Positions 15,221-24,352 are shown, counted from the first letter of the stretch. The stretch: 64,000 nt of DNA from Thermogemmatispora aurantia (GCF_008974285.1 NZ_BKZV01000001.1:1520214-1584213); one strand, 5' to 3'. The notes: generated by a model not told the origin, from the letters alone. Translations and numbers: made by a program.

Positions 15221-16513
15221 TCAGGAAAGTGGCAGCAGATCACCTATCAGCTCTTCGCGGCTCAGCGGGCCGATGGCGGCCACCGTCAGTGGCTGCAATG
15301 GCGAGAACTCCTGTAGTACGCGCATGACCTGCTCGGCGGTCACGGAGTCGATGGCCTCCTTGACTTCGTGAGGTGTACGCAGGCGGCGCTCATACCACCA
15401 CGAGCGAGCATTAGCGCTCATGCGTGCGCCAGAGCCTTCGCTGCGCATAATGTGCTCGCTCTTGAGCTGCACGCGGGCGCGCTCTAGCTCATCCTCGGTT
15501 AGACCTTCCTCGCGCAGGCGCCGCAGCTCGTTTAGAATGACCGCCAGGCATTCGTGTCCCTGCTCCGGGGTAGTGCCAGCATAGATACGCAAGGACCCTA
15601 TGGCCTTATTGCTGCTCAGGCCCGCCGACACGCTGTAGACCAGACCGCGCTTTTCGCGTACCTCGACAAAGAGCCGCGAGGCCATATTGCCACCGAGGGC
15701 CTCGCCGATGATTTGCGCTGCATAATAGTCAGGGTGGGTGTAATTCGGGAAAGGCACCATCAGCCCCAGGTGCTCCTGCTTTCCCTCCTGATGTTCAAGG
15801 ACAATGGTGTTAGAGGGGCGCGGATGCTGTTCCGGCGAAGGGCTGGCGGCCCCCTGCCAGTCGCTAAAGAGCCGCTCGATCTTGGCCACAACACGCTCCC
15901 AGTCGAAATTGCCGGCGATCGAGAGCAGGGCATTATTGGGGCGATAGCGTTCCTGCCAGAAGGCTAGCAGGTCCTCTTGCTGGAGCGCGCGCACATCCTC
16001 CGCAGTTCCATAGATCGGGCGTCCGAGGGCACTGCCGGCGTAGAAGTGCAGACGGGCCAGATCAAAGATGCGACTCATTGGCTCGTCGTCGCGTCGCCGA
16101 ATCTCTTGCAGGATAATATTGCGCATCTGCTCTAACTCGTCACGGGGGAAGGTTGGCATCAGCAGGACTTCATGGAAGAGATCCAGCGTGGCATCGAGCC
16201 TGGTATTGACAATCTGAGCCCAGACCTGCGTTGTCTCCAGCGACGTGCTTGTTCCTTTGCGTGCGCCTAGCGATTCGAAGGCCTCATTCAGCGTGCGAGC
16301 ATCCTTCTCCTTCGTCCCCTGAAATAGCATATATTCGAACAGGTGAGCCAGTCCGCTCTTATCCTCTGGCTCGTGGATCACCGCGGCATCGAGCTGAAAG
16401 CCAAACGTCACCGACCGCAAGCTAGGCATATACTGCCCGATCATCTCCAAGCCGTTGGGCAGGCGATGATAGAAAAAGTCCGGTGGCAACTGCAGACCCT
16501 GTTGACTATCCAT
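15221..16513 (-). CDS. M16-family peptidase homologue lacking a zinc-ligand histidine
   Basis: The 430-residue protein has the two-domain M16B layout. The first half contains the zinc-binding region, and the second half contains GLVYSVSAGLSS and the R/Y region (REKRGLVYSV), which is typical of M16. The inverted zinc motif HxxEH reads HLFEY (in GLAHLFEYMLFQGTKEKD), so the second His ligand is Tyr (TAT codon). The distal Glu ligand region LQEIRRRDDEP is kept. In known M16 pairs one subunit is active and the other degenerate, but no active partner is adjacent here. The protein is therefore probably non-catalytic or uses altered metal binding. A ribosome-binding site GGAAAGGAAAG precedes the start. 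Confidence 0.85.
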   Translation of the reverse strand: MDSQQGLQLPPDFFYHRLPNGLEMIGQYMPSLRSVTFGFQLDAAVIHEPEDKSGLAHLFEYMLFQGTKEKDARTLNEAFESLGARKGTSTSLETTQVWAQIVNTRLDATLDLFHEVLLMPTFPRDELEQMRNIILQEIRRRDDEPMSRIFDLARLHFYAGSALGRPIYGTAEDVRALQQEDLLAFWQERYRPNNALLSIAGNFDWERVVAKIERLFSDWQGAASPSPEQHPRPSNTIVLEHQEGKQEHLGLMVPFPNYTHPDYYAAQIIGEALGGNMASRLFVEVREKRGLVYSVSAGLSSNKAIGSLRIYAGTTPEQGHECLAVILNELRRLREEGLTEDELERARVQLKSEHIMRSEGSGARMSANARSWWYERRLRTPHEVKEAIDSVTAEQVMRVLQEFSPLQPLTVAAIGPLSREELIGDLLPLS

Positions 16514-16838
16514 AGAGAAGCGACTTTCCTTTCCGATTTCCCAGGCTAGCTTTAGGGGAGCCAGTGATTCATCTGCGATGATTGCTTACACTACAGCCAG
16601 TATATCATAACGGGCCTGCACCGTTGCTCGACGCTCCTGGCGCTGGCCCTGCCTGCCCCTCATCGAGCTGATGCCAGGCAGTCTTTGCCTCGATCTCCAT
16701 GTGCCCCAGAGGAGAGGACCGGCCCGGAGGGTCGTGGATCAAAGCAAGAGGGCAGAACAGGCCCTTCAGTTCCCTTGCCGGGGCGTGCACGCTGGGTCGG
16801 TCCTGCCCTGTCACCTTCTTTCAGCGGCCATTCGATCC
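16514..16838. other. 325-bp gap upstream of the M16 gene
   Basis: It contains the extended -10 promoter at 16599-16607 for the M16 gene. I see no supported gene or strong hairpin in the rest. Confidence 0.4.
16599..16607 (-). promoter_or_regulatory. Extended -10 promoter for the M16 gene
   Basis: Minus strand TGATATACT, about 85 bp before the start codon. No clear -35. Confidence 0.45.
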
Positions 16839-17417
16839 TTAATGGGGGAGGGGAGAATGAACCTCGGGCAGCGGTCTGGTGGCACCATGCTCGTAGAGCA
16901 CCAGCAGGTACCAGCCAAGTGTTGCCAGCAGTGGCAGCAGGCTCAGCCCAGCGGCTGCCGGCTCAATGGTCAGCACCCCGCTCATGCGCATGTGCGGCAG
17001 ACAAATGAGCTGGTTGAAGTGCAGCAGGGGGCGCTCGGTAAGATCTTGCCATTCCCAGCAGGGGCCAGGTACGGTGCCTTCGCCTTCCTCAGCACGCCGT
17101 TCATGAACACGACTCCAGCGATAGAGGGGACCATGCAGGCCGATGAGGACTCCGTCGCGACTCCACAGCTGGGGTTCGAAGATGGCCAGTTCTTCACCGC
17201 GCTCATCGTCCTGACGAATCGCCACTTGAGGCAGCCAGAGGCCGCGGCGCTCAAAGCAGAAACGTCCCTCGGCCACCTCAGCCAGGGCTGTGGTGCCTGC
17301 GAGCCGCTGGAAGCTGATGAGCGCCAGCGTCTCCTCTCCCGCCAGCAGCCGATAGCTGCGGAGAGTTCCCTCGCGCCAGTGCAAGGGGAGATCAGCGCAA
17401 TCACGAATCGCACGCAT
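16839..17417 (-). CDS. Hypothetical protein, possible tubby/LURP-like beta fold
   Basis: Family not recognised. The start at 17417 (MRAIRDCADLPLHW) is chosen because AAAGGAG sits 8 nt upstream; the longer in-frame extension is not plausible. The 192-residue product has many short beta-strand segments with repeated aromatic/Gly turns (FCFERRGLWLPQVAIR, ELAIFEPQLWSRDGVLIGLHGPLYRW). This pattern is reminiscent of the scramblase/LURP-one/tubby fold, but that is a guess. A hydrophobic segment near the C-terminus (LSLLPLLATLGWYLLVLYEHG) may be a membrane helix. Confidence 0.6.
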   Translation of the reverse strand: MRAIRDCADLPLHWREGTLRSYRLLAGEETLALISFQRLAGTTALAEVAEGRFCFERRGLWLPQVAIRQDDERGEELAIFEPQLWSRDGVLIGLHGPLYRWSRVHERRAEEGEGTVPGPCWEWQDLTERPLLHFNQLICLPHMRMSGVLTIEPAAAGLSLLPLLATLGWYLLVLYEHGATRPLPEVHSPLPH

Positions 17418-17575
17418 AAGCCACTCCTTTCTTGCCTTCATGAGCCTGGACGCCCCACGCTTGCTATTCAGGTAGGTTCCCCCGCAATCCCTTGCTACCA
17501 TCGCTGGTAGTAGCAGCCAGAGCGCCATGCCTTCGAACAGACTGGGGGACGCAGCTCTTCTGCCCCCGAGCCGCG

Positions 17576-17584
17576 TGCTATAAT
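17576..17584 (+). promoter_or_regulatory. Extended -10 promoter for the acyl-CoA dehydrogenase
   Basis: TGCTATAAT (TGn plus perfect TATAAT), about 58 bp before the GTG start at 17642. The -35 region (TCTTCT at 17556) is poor. Confidence 0.6.
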
Positions 17585-17641
17585 CTTTGCCAGGGCGACC
17601 TGAGATGAAGTGTCCCCTTAGTGCGCGACAAGGAGGCCAGC

Positions 17642-18814
17642 GTGGATTTCTCTCTGACAGAGGAGCAGAAGCTGATTCAGCAGACCGTGCGCCAGTTTGT
17701 TGAGCGTGAACTAATGCCGCTGGAGCATGAGGTCCTGCGCAATGAAGGGCGCTATCCGACAGGAATCGAGCCGGAGCGTTACCGGGCTTTGCAGCTCAAG
17801 GCTAAGGAGCTGGGTTTCTGGGGTATCAACACGCCGGAGGAGTATGGCGGTGCTAACCTGGGATCGGTGATGACCGCTCTTATCCAGATGGAGCTGGGAC
17901 GCACCATTGTGCCTTTCAGCTTCGGCGGCAGCGTCGACAATATTCTTTTGCACTATAGCAACGAGAAGCAGAAGCAAGAATACGTGATCCCGGTGATCGA
18001 GGGAAAACGCATCTCTTGTTTCGCCCTCACCGAGCCGGGAGCCGGCTCCGATCCCTCGGCGATCCGTACGACCGCCGTCAAAGACGGCAACCACTGGGTG
18101 ATCAACGGCCAGAAGGTCTTCATTACTCACGGCAATGAGGCCGATTTCGCGATGGTCTTCGCCGTCACCGATCGCGAGAAGCCCCCTCAGAGGGGCGGCG
18201 TGACCTGCTTTCTGGTGGATCGCGCGATGGGCTGGACCTCACGCCCCATTCCCACAATGGGCGGCTGGTCGCCCGCTGAGCTGTTCTTCGATAACGTGCG
18301 CGTGCCCGAGGATCACGTGCTGGGCGAGGTCGGCCAGGGCTTCTCGTTGGGCATGCAATGGATCGGTCAGGGGCGCTGGCTGATCGCCGCGCGCGCCGTC
18401 GGAACCGCTGAGCGCCTGCTGCAGATGGCCATCGATTACGCCCGCCAGCGTGTCACCTTCGGCAAGCCCATCGCCGAGCGCCAGGCTATTCAGTGGATGC
18501 TGGCCGATTCGGCGGTGGAGATCCAGGCCACGAAGTGGCTGACATTGCACGCGGCCTGGAAGGCCGATCAGAAACAGGACAACCGCTACGAGGCCAGCCT
18601 CGCCAAGCTCTACGGCTCCAACATGGTCAATCGCGTGGTCGATCGCGCGCTCCAGATTCATGGCGGCATGGGCTACACCAAGGAGTTACCTATTGAGCGC
18701 TGGTATCGCGACGTGCGCGTGACGCGCATCTATGAGGGTACGGACGAGATTCAACACTATATTATCGCCCGTGCACTGCTGAAGGGCTACGTCCATCTCG
18801 GCACCTGGGACTGA
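17642..18814 (+). CDS. Acyl-CoA dehydrogenase
   Basis: FAD enzyme that introduces a 2,3-double bond into acyl-CoA thioesters. The 390-residue protein is family-sized and contains CFALTEPGAGSDPSAIRTTAV (FAD/substrate loop), the middle beta domain, RVTFGKPIAERQAIQWMLAD and the C-terminal QIHGGMGYTKELPIERWYRDVRVTRIYEGTDEIQ split over the last 60 residues. The catalytic base is expected in YEGTDE. The start is GTG 17642 (VDFSLTEEQ) because AAGGAGG lies at 17630-17636; an in-frame GTG at 17621 is upstream of that site and is rejected. A single gene with its own promoter; the substrate is not evident, and a link to the nearby paa or fatty-acid oxidation is only possible. Confidence 0.95.
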   Translation: MDFSLTEEQKLIQQTVRQFVERELMPLEHEVLRNEGRYPTGIEPERYRALQLKAKELGFWGINTPEEYGGANLGSVMTALIQMELGRTIVPFSFGGSVDNILLHYSNEKQKQEYVIPVIEGKRISCFALTEPGAGSDPSAIRTTAVKDGNHWVINGQKVFITHGNEADFAMVFAVTDREKPPQRGGVTCFLVDRAMGWTSRPIPTMGGWSPAELFFDNVRVPEDHVLGEVGQGFSLGMQWIGQGRWLIAARAVGTAERLLQMAIDYARQRVTFGKPIAERQAIQWMLADSAVEIQATKWLTLHAAWKADQKQDNRYEASLAKLYGSNMVNRVVDRALQIHGGMGYTKELPIERWYRDVRVTRIYEGTDEIQHYIIARALLKGYVHLGTWD

Positions 18815-18860
18815 AAGGCTCTTGAGCAAGGGCCGCGGCCAGACCATCCACATGAGAAGC

Positions 18861-18899
18861 GCATGATGGCCCTGCTTGCCAAAGGTAGGGCCATCGTGC
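18861..18899. terminator. Hairpin after the acyl-CoA dehydrogenase gene
   Basis: A 13-bp stem (18861-18873 with 18887-18899, one G-U pair) lies 46 bp after the stop codon and before the convergent methyltransferase remnant. There is no U-tract, so termination efficiency is uncertain. Confidence 0.5.
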
Positions 18900-18931
18900 C
18901 TCTCCATTCTTCCCCCTCTCCTGCTCCCGGT

Positions 18932-19289
18932 TTACGGCTTGCGGGCGGAGATGACGTACTCGAAGAGCTCCTTTTTCGAGGAGCGCTTGCGCAGCGGCAC
19001 GATCTCTATGCTGCCAGGTTGCAAGCACCTCTGCACAGGGTGTCTTCCAAGAGGGAGGCAGCATAGTAGCTTGTTGGAGCCGGTCGAAAAGAGAGGGACT
19101 GATGGCCAGGGCTGTCGTGCCGGTGCCGCAGAATGGATCGAGCACCAGCGAATCGCCTGGCGGGAGCCCGGCCAGCAGCTCCTTGATCAGCGTCACCGAG
19201 TGAGCAGGAGTGAGCTTGAGCCAGCCATAGCGCGTCTCTGGCCGGTTCCCCTGAAAGCTGAGATGGTGATTGCGTCTCAGCGCTGCCAC
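18932..19289 (-). pseudogene. Remnant of a DNA (N4/N6) methyltransferase
   Basis: The reading frame from 19289 begins like an amino-group DNA methyltransferase: LSFQGNRPETRYGWLKLTPAHS followed within 40 residues by the SAM-binding motif DPFCGTGTTAL. After this the sequence no longer follows the family. Near the 3' end a different frame encodes a plausible native C-terminus, GSIEIVPLRKRSSKKELFEY then VISARKP and TAA at 18932. The two ends are thus out of frame and only about 355 bp remain of a gene normally two to three times longer, so a large internal deletion plus frameshift is inferred. It directly follows the Mrr-like gene (31 bp) and is probably the lost modification partner. Confidence 0.75.
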
Positions 19290-19319
19290 TCTCTGGGTCG
19301 AGCACGGTATCTCAACAAG

Positions 19320-20237
19320 CTACTCTTCGAAATAGTCGCTATCGATCTTTTTCAAGATGTAGCGCGTTTCTTCAGTTACACCCACTCCGTGATCGATCAT
19401 TAATTGGGCCATCTGCTCGCCATCGATTAAGACAATGCTCAGATTATCAACGCTACGAGCATAGTTTTGGGCGCTGGTGGAGAAAGTGCCAGTCGTCATA
19501 AAGATCCCTTTGCGGGCCTTCTTACCCATTAAGGCCCCTGCAAAGGCCTGGACATCGGGTCCGCCAACGGTACCCTGCCAGCGCTTAGCCTGAACATAAA
19601 TGCGATCCAGTCCCAGGCGGTCCTCATAAATCACGCCATCGACTCCGCCATCGCCGGTACCACCCAGCGCCTGGGCCGCCTCTTTGCGCGAGCCACCATA
19701 GCCCATTGCCAGCAATAAATCCAAAACCAACCGTTCGAAGAAGCCTGGGGTACTCTTCCTGACGCGCTCGAGCAGCTCCTGAGCGAGTTCGCGCTTGAGC
19801 GTCTGATAGGTCGTCTCTAACAGCTCCTGGGGAGTCTGGCCGGAGCGATCGAGCGCCTCCTGGGCGGCAACTGGCGACTGCCCATTATGGGACGAGGAAG
19901 CCAGGAACTGCAGGAACTCGGGGAAGCGCTTCAGGTAGGCCACATCCAGCGTCGGTGGTCGCGCTATCAACACCCTCCTACCACGCTCGGTAATGCGGAA
20001 GCGCCCGCGGCCTGCGCTCGCGAGCAACTGCGCTTTTTGCAGATACGTACGGGCCCACGACAGACGGTTCCAGAACTTGGCCTGTTTCCCGCTGGGAAGC
20101 GGCTCATTGCGTTCGGTCTCACTGAGAGCGAAGCGCCGGGCCACAAGCTCAGCCGCTTCGGTCAGGGTATGCTCCTGGCCATCGCCAGCCAGCTCCAGCA
20201 AAGGCCAGAGAAACTCTTGAAAATTGGGGACAGGCAT
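19320..20237 (-). CDS. Mrr-family restriction endonuclease
   Basis: The 305-residue protein has the same size and layout as E. coli Mrr. An N-terminal winged-helix region (about 1-90) includes LTEAAELVARRFALSETER, KFWNRLSWARTYL and RFRITERGRRVL. The PD-(D/E)XK-like nuclease domain (about 160-300) contains FFERLVLDLLLAMGYGG, GGTGDGGVDGVI with the catalytic Asp, and YVQAKRW as the Q-x-K motif. Mrr enzymes cut methylated DNA, but the family also includes nucleases of conventional restriction-modification systems. The broken methyltransferase immediately downstream suggests the latter ancestry. The nuclease looks intact, so retention without the methylase needs explanation (methyl-dependent cutting, repression or a trans-acting methylase). 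Confidence 0.88.
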   Translation of the reverse strand: MPVPNFQEFLWPLLELAGDGQEHTLTEAAELVARRFALSETERNEPLPSGKQAKFWNRLSWARTYLQKAQLLASAGRGRFRITERGRRVLIARPPTLDVAYLKRFPEFLQFLASSSHNGQSPVAAQEALDRSGQTPQELLETTYQTLKRELAQELLERVRKSTPGFFERLVLDLLLAMGYGGSRKEAAQALGGTGDGGVDGVIYEDRLGLDRIYVQAKRWQGTVGGPDVQAFAGALMGKKARKGIFMTTGTFSTSAQNYARSVDNLSIVLIDGEQMAQLMIDHGVGVTEETRYILKKIDSDYFEE

Positions 20238-20275
20238 GACCTTTCTCAGCAGGGCAGAATTGTCGGAATGCCACC

Positions 20276-20284
20276 ATTATAGCA
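20276..20284 (-). promoter_or_regulatory. Extended -10 promoter for the Mrr-like gene
   Basis: Minus strand TGCTATAAT, about 39 bp before the start codon at 20237. Confidence 0.6.
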
Positions 20285-20313
20285 CAGTGTGTGAGCTGAA
20301 GCTATTCCCTTCC

Positions 20314-20356
20314 AAAAGAAGAGCAGGATCTCCACTTCGTTCGTAGAGAATCCTGC
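20314..20356 (-). terminator. Intrinsic terminator after the HAD phosphatase gene
   Basis: On the minus strand GCAGGAT and ATCCTGC (7 bp) enclose a second stem CTCTAC/GTGGAG with a 7-nt loop. The stem is followed by TCTTCTTTT. It ends the transcript whose last gene stops at 20394. Confidence 0.75.
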
Positions 20357-20393
20357 ACACAGACCATCGTCAACAGAAGAAGAGCGTGAACCG

Positions 20394-21191
20394 TCATGAT
20401 TTGACTTGCTGCAACTGGCGCAGCAGATCAGCCAGGTCCTCATAGACATGCTCGGGCTTGATTGGAGAGACCTCGATATCGGCGCGGTTATTGCGGCCCG
20501 AGAGCACCAGAATCGTATGGGTTCCGGCGGCCTGGCCAGCCAGAATATCTACGTCCAGGCCATCGCCAATCATTACCGTCTCCTCCGGCTTACTGCCCAA
20601 GCGCTCCATTGCCTCCAACAAGAGCATTGGCTCCGGCTTGCCCACCACCTCCGGCGTCACGCCGGTACCGGCTTCGATAGCTGCCGCCAGAGTTCCACAG
20701 CCCGGTAGGAAGCCGCCGCCGGCGATCGGCAACAACGGATCGCGATTGATGGTAATAAAGAGCGCGCCGGCCAGCACGATGCGCACTGCGCAGGTTAGCT
20801 TGCTATAATCGAAAAAGCGATCGAGGCCGACCAGCACCACATCGGCCTCCTCTGCATCGACCTCCACCACCGTCAGGCCATACTCCTGCGCTAATTCCAC
20901 CAGCGGCTGCTCGCCCACAATGTAGACCCGTGCCCCAGGCAGTCGGCGGGCGATATTCTGCATCGCCGCCTGGCCCGCGCTCATCAAGTGCTCAGGCGTG
21001 GCTGGGATGCCCAGGCGCTCTAGCTTGGCCAGAATCTGCGAACCCGTAGCGAACGAGTTATTCGTCAAAAAGATATACTTTTTACCGTTGGCCTCCAGCC
21101 ACTGCACGAACTCGCGCGCGCCTGGCAGCAGCTCGTTCCCACGGTAAACGACGCCGTCCAGATCGATCAGGTAGGTCGTATAAGGCAGCAT
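20394..21191 (-). CDS. HAD-superfamily phosphatase, NagD-like (subfamily IIA)
   Basis: The 265-residue protein has the HAD signature YLIDLDGVVYRGNELLPGA with the nucleophile Asp in DLDG, motif II FLTNNSFATG, and the C-terminal motif GDGLDVDILAGQAAGT. VGKPEPMLLLEAMERL supplies the conserved Lys. NagD-like enzymes dephosphorylate small phosphorylated metabolites such as nucleotides or phosphoglycolate. The start at 21191 (MLPYTTY) follows AAGAAGG; nine extra residues from an upstream ATG look spurious. The substrate cannot be read from sequence. Confidence 0.92.
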   Translation of the reverse strand: MLPYTTYLIDLDGVVYRGNELLPGAREFVQWLEANGKKYIFLTNNSFATGSQILAKLERLGIPATPEHLMSAGQAAMQNIARRLPGARVYIVGEQPLVELAQEYGLTVVEVDAEEADVVLVGLDRFFDYSKLTCAVRIVLAGALFITINRDPLLPIAGGGFLPGCGTLAAAIEAGTGVTPEVVGKPEPMLLLEAMERLGSKPEETVMIGDGLDVDILAGQAAGTHTILVLSGRNNRADIEVSPIKPEHVYEDLADLLRQLQQVKS

Positions 21192-21271
21192 AGACCTTCT
21201 TTCCGTAACGTTCGGCAAAGCACAGGCAAGATTTCAGGCCGAACCCACCCACAGTCAGCTAGCGAGTCGGC

Positions 21272-22822
21272 TCAGCGCGGCAGCAATAGCTCGCGGATGG
21301 CGACCACATCGCGGCGCAGGCCAGGATCAAGCTGCATAGCCCGCTCGATCTTCTCGCAGGCATGCAGCACCGTGCTATGGTCGCGCCCACCGAAGAGCTG
21401 GCCGATTTCCAGCAGCGAGAGCTGGGTCTCCTGGCGAATCAGATACATGGCAATCTGGCGCGGAATCACAATCTGCTTATCGCGCTGCTTGCCACACATG
21501 GCCTCCAGCGGGATATGGAAGTAATCGGCCACCGCCTGGGCAATCTGCCTGCCACTCAGCTGCACTTCGCGCGCCCCATTGCCCAGCGATGACATCGCCG
21601 CCCGCGCCACATCAAGCGTCAGCTCGGTGCGGTGCAGCTGCTGGTAGGCCATCAGACGATTAAGGCAGCCCTCCAGCTCACGAATATTGGTCTGGACGCG
21701 ACTGGCGATATAGGCGATGACCTCATCGGGTACCGGATAATGCAGCATATCGGCCTTGACACGTAGAATCGCCATGCGCGTCTCCAGATCAGGTGGCTGA
21801 ATATCGGCGATCAGTCCCCACTCAAAGCGTGAGCGCAGTCGCTCCTCCAGGCTCACAATAGCCTTGGGGGGGCGATCGCTGCAGATGACGATCTGCTTGC
21901 TCATCTCGTAGAGGCTGTTAAAGGTATGGAAAAACTCCTCCTCCGTCGACTCTTTGCCAGCGATAAACTGGATGTCATCGACCAGCAGAATATCGACGGA
22001 GCGATACTTCGCGCGAAACTCCTCGGTGGTGCGATAGCGAATCGCATTGATAATCTCGTTCGTAAACTGCTCAGACGAGACGTAGAGCACCGTTAGACCG
22101 GCCTGAGCACCCTTATGACCAATGGCGTGCAGCAAATGGGTCTTGCCCAGGCCGACCCCTCCATACAGGAACAGCGGATTATAGGCCTCGCCGGGGGCCT
22201 CCGCCACCGCGTAGGATGCGGCATGGGCCAGACGGTTACTATTGCCCACAATGAAGGCGTCAAAGGTATAGCGCGGGTTCAGCCGGTTGGGCATCGCCCC
22301 TGCGCTCTCCTGCTCCCAGGAAAGCGTTCCGCCAGCCAGCGACCCCGGCAGCGTGGAGTCATGCGGCGCGTGCACAGGTGGCTTGCTAGGCAGATCGTAA
22401 TCATAGTAGGGAGAAGGAGGAGTAGAGTCATTTCTGCTGTGTCGAGCGACAAACGTCTCCGTTATTCTCTGGCGGTCCTCCATAGCGGCCATCTCCATCT
22501 CCTCATCAGCGTGAGCCTCCCGGGGAGCATCATTCGCCGCCACCACCCTCAGTGTCACCGGCTGCTGAACTAACTCGGCGAGGGCCTGCTCGATAGCAGG
22601 CTGGCACTGCTGCTGAATCAGAGCACAGGCCAGAGCATCGGGAACCAGGAGCCAGAAAGAGAGAGCTTCTGTCTCCCCTGTCGTGGCGGGCGACTCGCGA
22701 GCGGGAGCAACGGGCATGAGGCGGGCAGTGCGCAGCCAGACCCTGGCCACAACATCGATAGGCAACAGCTCCAGGCGCTGGAGCGCCCTGTGCCAGAGCG
22801 TGGCTGGATTCACGCGGATCAC
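21272..22822 (-). CDS. dnaA: Chromosomal replication initiator protein DnaA
   Basis: The 516-residue protein has all four DnaA domains. Domain I (about 1-85) is divergent, and domain II is a long Pro/Ser-rich linker. Domain III is an AAA+ ATPase with [19 protein letters not shown], Walker [17 protein letters not shown] and Walker [12 protein letters not shown]. Domain IV ends with the DnaA-box reader [15 protein letters not shown]. The start is GTG 22822, overlapping the ridA stop as GTGA, so the two genes are translationally coupled. No dnaN, recF or cluster of DnaA boxes is adjacent, so this is not the classical oriC setting. It may be one of several dnaA copies or the replication origin may lie elsewhere. 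Confidence 0.95.
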   Translation of the reverse strand: MIRVNPATLWHRALQRLELLPIDVVARVWLRTARLMPVAPARESPATTGETEALSFWLLVPDALACALIQQQCQPAIEQALAELVQQPVTLRVVAANDAPREAHADEEMEMAAMEDRQRITETFVARHSRNDSTPPSPYYDYDLPSKPPVHAPHDSTLPGSLAGGTLSWEQESAGAMPNRLNPRYTFDAFIVGNSNRLAHAASYAVAEAPGEAYNPLFLYGGVGLGKTHLLHAIGHKGAQAGLTVLYVSSEQFTNEIINAIRYRTTEEFRAKYRSVDILLVDDIQFIAGKESTEEEFFHTFNSLYEMSKQIVICSDRPPKAIVSLEERLRSRFEWGLIADIQPPDLETRMAILRVKADMLHYPVPDEVIAYIASRVQTNIRELEGCLNRLMAYQQLHRTELTLDVARAAMSSLGNGAREVQLSGRQIAQAVADYFHIPLEAMCGKQRDKQIVIPRQIAMYLIRQETQLSLLEIGQLFGGRDHSTVLHACEKIERAMQLDPGLRRDVVAIRELLLPR

Positions 22823-23217
22823 TCTCCCGCCTGGTCCTCAGCGAGCGCCACACACTCGATCTCGACCAGAGCCTGGCGCGGAAGCTCGGCCACGGCTACC
22901 GTTGAGCGGGCCGGCGCCGGCTCGGAGAAATAGGTAGCGTAGACCGCATTCATCGCCTGAAAGTCGCTCATGCGGGCCAGAAAGACGGTTGTCTTGACTA
23001 CGCGCGAGAGAGAGCTGCCGGCAGCCTGCAGCACAGCCTGCAGATTCTGCAACACGCGATGGGTCTGGGTTGCCACATCGTCGCCCACCAGCTCGCCGCT
23101 GGCGGGATCGAGCGCAATCTGTCCAGAGGCATAGATAAACTGGCCGCAGCGGATCGCCTGGCTATACGGTCCGATGGCGGCAGGTGCACTGGTGGTACTA
23201 ACCTTCGTTCGTTCCAT
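22819..23217 (-). CDS. ridA: RidA family reactive-intermediate (enamine/imine) deaminase
   Basis: The 132-residue protein matches RidA/YjgF end to end: [24 protein letters not shown] near the N-terminus, [25 protein letters not shown] in the middle, and [23 protein letters not shown], with the substrate-binding Arg in ARSTV and Glu near the end. RidA hydrolyses reactive 2-aminoacrylate-type imines produced by PLP enzymes. It is the upstream, overlapping partner of dnaA, an unusual pairing with no obvious functional link. Confidence 0.93.
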   Translation of the reverse strand: MERTKVSTTSAPAAIGPYSQAIRCGQFIYASGQIALDPASGELVGDDVATQTHRVLQNLQAVLQAAGSSLSRVVKTTVFLARMSDFQAMNAVYATYFSEPAPARSTVAVAELPRQALVEIECVALAEDQAGE

Positions 23218-23310
23218 ACAGCAATTCTAACCGTGGGCGCTTGAGTGAGCGCCCTCCTTCTCATCCAGGTTCTCTTCTAAGAGTATGATACCGACGGGAC
23301 CAATCCTTCT

Positions 23311-24279
23311 TCACGGATACTGGCGCTGCGGTGGGAAGAGCGGGCCACCACCACCGCCAGCGGGAGAGGCCAGGCCCTGCCAGGGAGAGGCCACAGCGGG
23401 ATGTCCTTGCTGCACCAGCTCACGCAAGCAGGCCCGCAAAGCCTGTTGCAGTTCGATGGCCGAATGGAAGCGGTCCTCCGGCTCTTTTTCCAGCGCGCGC
23501 ATCACCACCCGCTCCACACTGATTGGCAACGAGGGGTTAAACTGGCGCAGCAGCGGGGGATTGGTAGAGGCGTGCTGCATCGCGATCGAGACTGCGGTCG
23601 GCCCCACAAACGGCGGGCGCCCGGCCAGCATTTCAAAAAGCACCACGCCGAGCGAATACAGATCGGAGGAGGCCGTCAACGTCTCGCCGCGCGCCTGCTC
23701 CGGAGAGAGATAATCTGCCGTCCCGAGCACGATACCACTGTTCGTCAGTCCAGCATCTTCGGCCACACGCACAATCCCAAAATCTGTCAGCTTGACCCAG
23801 AGGCCACTGCTCAAATCCTGGGACAGCGGCGTGATCCCGTTCCAGGTCAACATAATATTCTGAGGTTTAATATCGCGGTGGATAAAGCCGCGCGCGTGGG
23901 CCACCTGCAGCACTGAGCAGACCTGGCAGGCGATTTCAAAGGCTTCGCGCACCTGCAGGCGGCGGCGCTGAGTGATCAGCTGCTTCAACGTGGGGCCTTG
24001 AATGTACTCCATCACCAGGAAATACTGCCCACCCTCCTCAACAAAATCGTAGATGGTAACCGCATTGGGGTGGGCCAGAGCTGCTGCCGCGCGCGCCTCC
24101 CGGCGAAAGCGCTCTACGGCGCGCAGATCATTCTTATCGAGCGAACGCAGCACCTTAATGGCAACAATACGCTCCACGCGGTGGTCCCAGGTCTTAAAGA
24201 CGCTAGCCATGCCGCCGGTAGCAATATGCTCACGAATCTCGTAGCGTCCCGCGATGAGCGTGCCTTCCAGCTGACTCAA
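23311..24279 (-). CDS. Soluble serine/threonine protein kinase
   Basis: A bacterial Hanks-type kinase of 322 residues. The glycine loop is IATGGMASVFK (about 19-29), the ATP Lys is in VAIKVLRS (about 40), the catalytic loop is FIHRDIKPQNIML, the metal motif is KLTDFGIV and the activation segment ends SPEQARGE. The kinase domain ends near residue 275, followed by about 45 Pro/Gly-rich residues. There is no membrane helix and no PASTA domain, so it is not a wall sensor. Its promoter lies inside the 3' end of the upstream lipoprotein gene. Confidence 0.93.
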   Translation of the reverse strand: MSQLEGTLIAGRYEIREHIATGGMASVFKTWDHRVERIVAIKVLRSLDKNDLRAVERFRREARAAAALAHPNAVTIYDFVEEGGQYFLVMEYIQGPTLKQLITQRRRLQVREAFEIACQVCSVLQVAHARGFIHRDIKPQNIMLTWNGITPLSQDLSSGLWVKLTDFGIVRVAEDAGLTNSGIVLGTADYLSPEQARGETLTASSDLYSLGVVLFEMLAGRPPFVGPTAVSIAMQHASTNPPLLRQFNPSLPISVERVVMRALEKEPEDRFHSAIELQQALRACLRELVQQGHPAVASPWQGLASPAGGGGGPLFPPQRQYP

Positions 24280-24352
24280 GGCTCTACCTCAGATCCCCCA
24301 GCAAGGTGATATCAAAGGATCGTTATTTGTTCCCAGTATAGTGCGTAGGGTA

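Noticed and set aside
16605-16814. Small open frame upstream of the M16 gene
   Set aside because: It overlaps the predicted promoter, lacks a ribosome-binding site and has low-complexity Gly/Pro/Ala content.
19006-19305. A 99-codon frame overlapping the methyltransferase remnant
   Set aside because: It is out of frame with the SAM-motif-bearing sequence; apparent openness reflects the degraded gene.
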